Assembly: GCA_045536045.1 (NCBI GenBank)
Contig: JAZSMU010000118.1
Location: forward strand, 1 to 15,599
Length of the DNA stretch: 15,599 nucleotides
Reading direction: 5' to 3'
Source of the DNA: RGIG1918 sp045536045
Lineage (GTDB): Bacteria > Cyanobacteriota > Vampirovibrionia > Gastranaerophilales > Gastranaerophilaceae
Both the position numbers and the translations under genes were made by a program. Under the pieces are notes generated by a model. That model was given only the letters and a program-made list of their open reading frames with translations, was not told where the DNA came from and did not search any database. Within the stretch, counting starts at the first letter, position 1. Each line of letters opens with the position of its first letter. This document shows, piece after piece, positions 14,288 to 15,599 of this stretch.

Positions 14288-15599
14288 ATGAATTTTAATA
14301 TAGATACAAACATAATAATTTTAATTGTTTTACTTACTGGACTTTCAATTTTTCTAACATCAAAAATGGTTAGAAATGCTGAAAGAATTAAATCTCTTCT
14401 TCAAAAACAAGAAGAAATGAGTGCTGAATTTGAAAAAAAGGCTGAAAGCCTTGAAAAAGCTGCAGCTGTTAAAGCAAAAGATGAGCTTCAAAGACAATAT
14501 AAAGACCTTGATGAAGAAATTAGAGAAAGACGTCAAGAAATCAATAAAATTGAGGTTCGCTTAGCAAGAAGAGAAGACCAAATTGAAGAGCAAGCTCAAA
14601 TTGTTTCAGATAAAGAATATCAATTAAACAAAAAAACAGATGAATTAATTGAAAAAGAAGATTATTTATCTGAAATTATTACAAAACAAATTGCTGAACT
14701 AGAAAGAATTTCTGGGCTCAATAGAGAAGATGCTAAAAGAACATTGTTAGAGCAGCTTCAACAAGATTTAGCTCAAGAAAGAAATAAAATAATTAGAGAA
14801 AGTGAACAAATTATTAAAGAAACTGCAGAAGAAAAAGCTAGAGAAATTCTAACTCAATCTATGCAAAAATGTGCAGTTGACCAAGCTATTGAAACTACTG
14901 TTTCCGTTGTTCCTTTGCCTGCTGAAGATATGAAAGGCAGAATTATTGGTCGCGAAGGAAGAAATATTAGAACTTTGGAAACTATATCCGGAGTTGATTT
15001 AATCATTGATGATACTCCAGAAGCTGTTGTTTTATCTTGTTTTGACCCTGTTAAGCGTGAAATTGCTCGTTTAACAATTGAAAAACTTGTTGCAGACGGC
15101 AGAATTCACCCTGTTCGTATAGAAGAAATGTACGAAAAATCAAAAAAAGAAATTGAAAAGAAAATTATTCAAGAGGGCGAACGTGCTGCTCTTGACCTTG
15201 GAATTATGAACCTTAACAAAGAGCTTACCAAAACTCTTGGACGCTTATATTATAGAACAAGTTATGGACAAAATGTTTTGAAGCACTCAATTGAAGTTGC
15301 CCAAATTGCAGGAAATCTTGCAACCGAACTTGGAGCTAATGTGAAGTATGCTAAAAGAGCAGGGTTACTCCATGACATCGGGAAGGCAGTTGACCAGACA
15401 CAAGAAGGAACGCACATCCAGCTTGGTGTTGAATTAGCTCGCCAATACGGTGAAAAAGAGGAGATAATTCACGCAATAGAAGCGCACCATGACGACGTAG
15501 CTTGCAATACCTTGGAGGCAGCAGTTGTTAAAATTGCAGATGCTGTTTCTGCGGCACGCCCAGGCGCTCGTCGTGACACATTAGAAATCTATATTAAAC
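14288..15599 (+). CDS. rny: Ribonuclease Y, C-terminus cut by the window edge
   Basis: RNase Y is the membrane-bound endoribonuclease that starts mRNA decay in bacteria lacking or not relying on RNase E. The 437 codons seen show all domains in order: a membrane helix at about residues 8-26, a long charged coiled coil to about 195, a KH RNA-binding domain with GRIIGREGRN at 217-226, and an HD phosphohydrolase domain with His333 and the His362-Asp363 pair (LLHDIGK). The family is about 520 residues, so roughly 80 are missing on the right. No ribosome site is seen before the ATG, although the N-terminus is of normal type; the promoter is unclear. The last ~250 bases are far richer in G+C than the first part of the gene. 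Confidence 0.95.
   Translation, partial: MNFNIDTNIIILIVLLTGLSIFLTSKMVRNAERIKSLLQKQEEMSAEFEKKAESLEKAAAVKAKDELQRQYKDLDEEIRERRQEINKIEVRLARREDQIEEQAQIVSDKEYQLNKKTDELIEKEDYLSEIITKQIAELERISGLNREDAKRTLLEQLQQDLAQERNKIIRESEQIIKETAEEKAREILTQSMQKCAVDQAIETTVSVVPLPAEDMKGRIIGREGRNIRTLETISGVDLIIDDTPEAVVLSCFDPVKREIARLTIEKLVADGRIHPVRIEEMYEKSKKEIEKKIIQEGERAALDLGIMNLNKELTKTLGRLYYRTSYGQNVLKHSIEVAQIAGNLATELGANVKYAKRAGLLHDIGKAVDQTQEGTHIQLGVELARQYGEKEEIIHAIEAHHDDVACNTLEAAVVKIADAVSAARPGARRDTLEIYIK

Noticed and set aside
1..15599. Recoding of TGA, since none of the 15 complete genes ends in TGA (12 TAA, 3 TAG)
   Set aside because: All genes are intact under the standard code, tryptophan is TGG throughout, and TAA preference is normal at this GC content.
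1..15599. CRISPR array, tRNA, rRNA, insertion sequence or riboswitch
   Set aside because: All intergenic gaps are under about 190 bases and hold only promoters and terminators; no direct repeat arrays, terminal inverted repeats or cloverleaf candidates were seen.

Overview
The window is a low-GC (roughly 30%), densely packed bacterial chromosome segment with strong AAGGAG-type ribosome binding sites. Fifteen complete genes are flanked by two genes cut by the window edges. A type IV pilin-like gene with an MKKGFTLAE leader, a matrixin-TPR secreted protein, RNase Y, a DUF2582-type winged-helix protein, large TPR proteins and a standard genetic code together suggest a didermic gut-type bacterium near Candidatus Melainabacteria/Gastranaerophilales (Vampirovibrionia). 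This assignment is an inference from gene content (about 60% sure); no rRNA or other phylogenetic marker was compared.

Layout, left to right. (1) 1-514, minus: 5' part of a prepilin gene, divergent from (2) 702-1034, plus: a small Gly/His/Pro/Cys-rich glycine-zipper protein ending in a clear terminator. (3) 1102-2043, minus: GDP-L-fucose synthase, divergent from (4) 2118-3779, plus: a 553-residue TPR protein. These two genes appear to use one palindromic -35 hexamer. (5) 3776-4832, minus: a two-gene unit of a 53-residue zinc ribbon overlapping a YhcC/TIGR01212-type radical SAM gene. (6) 4940-10299, plus: a five-gene run surE-purH-MFS exporter-SEC-C protein-membrane thioredoxin, with one promoter seen at its head and a bidirectional terminator at its end. 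(7) 10357-11949, minus: leuD-leuB, directly abutting. (8) 12051-12248, plus: the small winged-helix gene with highly biased codons and its own terminator. (9) 12353-13201, plus: a short GT-B type glycosyltransferase. (10) 13223-14209, plus: the secreted metalloprotease-TPR gene. (11) 14288 to the right edge, plus: RNase Y, lacking its C-terminus.

How the parts relate. SurE (nucleoside monophosphate phosphatase), PurH (last two steps to IMP) and a drug/metabolite exporter form a purine-flavoured operon. LeuD and LeuB are two consecutive leucine enzymes; leuC and leuA are not here. The fucose enzyme, the glycosyltransferase, the prepilin and the exported protease point to cell-surface work. RNase Y and the SEC-C protein are housekeeping. 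No mobile element, CRISPR array, tRNA or rRNA is visible.

The most unusual signals are promoter architectures (two probable leaderless genes with the same -10-to-ATG distance, and a shared -35 between divergent genes), the xxxGP-repeat glycine-zipper protein, the zinc-ribbon/radical-SAM overlap, and a GC jump inside the RNase Y gene. I do not see a clearly new multi-gene defence or biosynthetic system.
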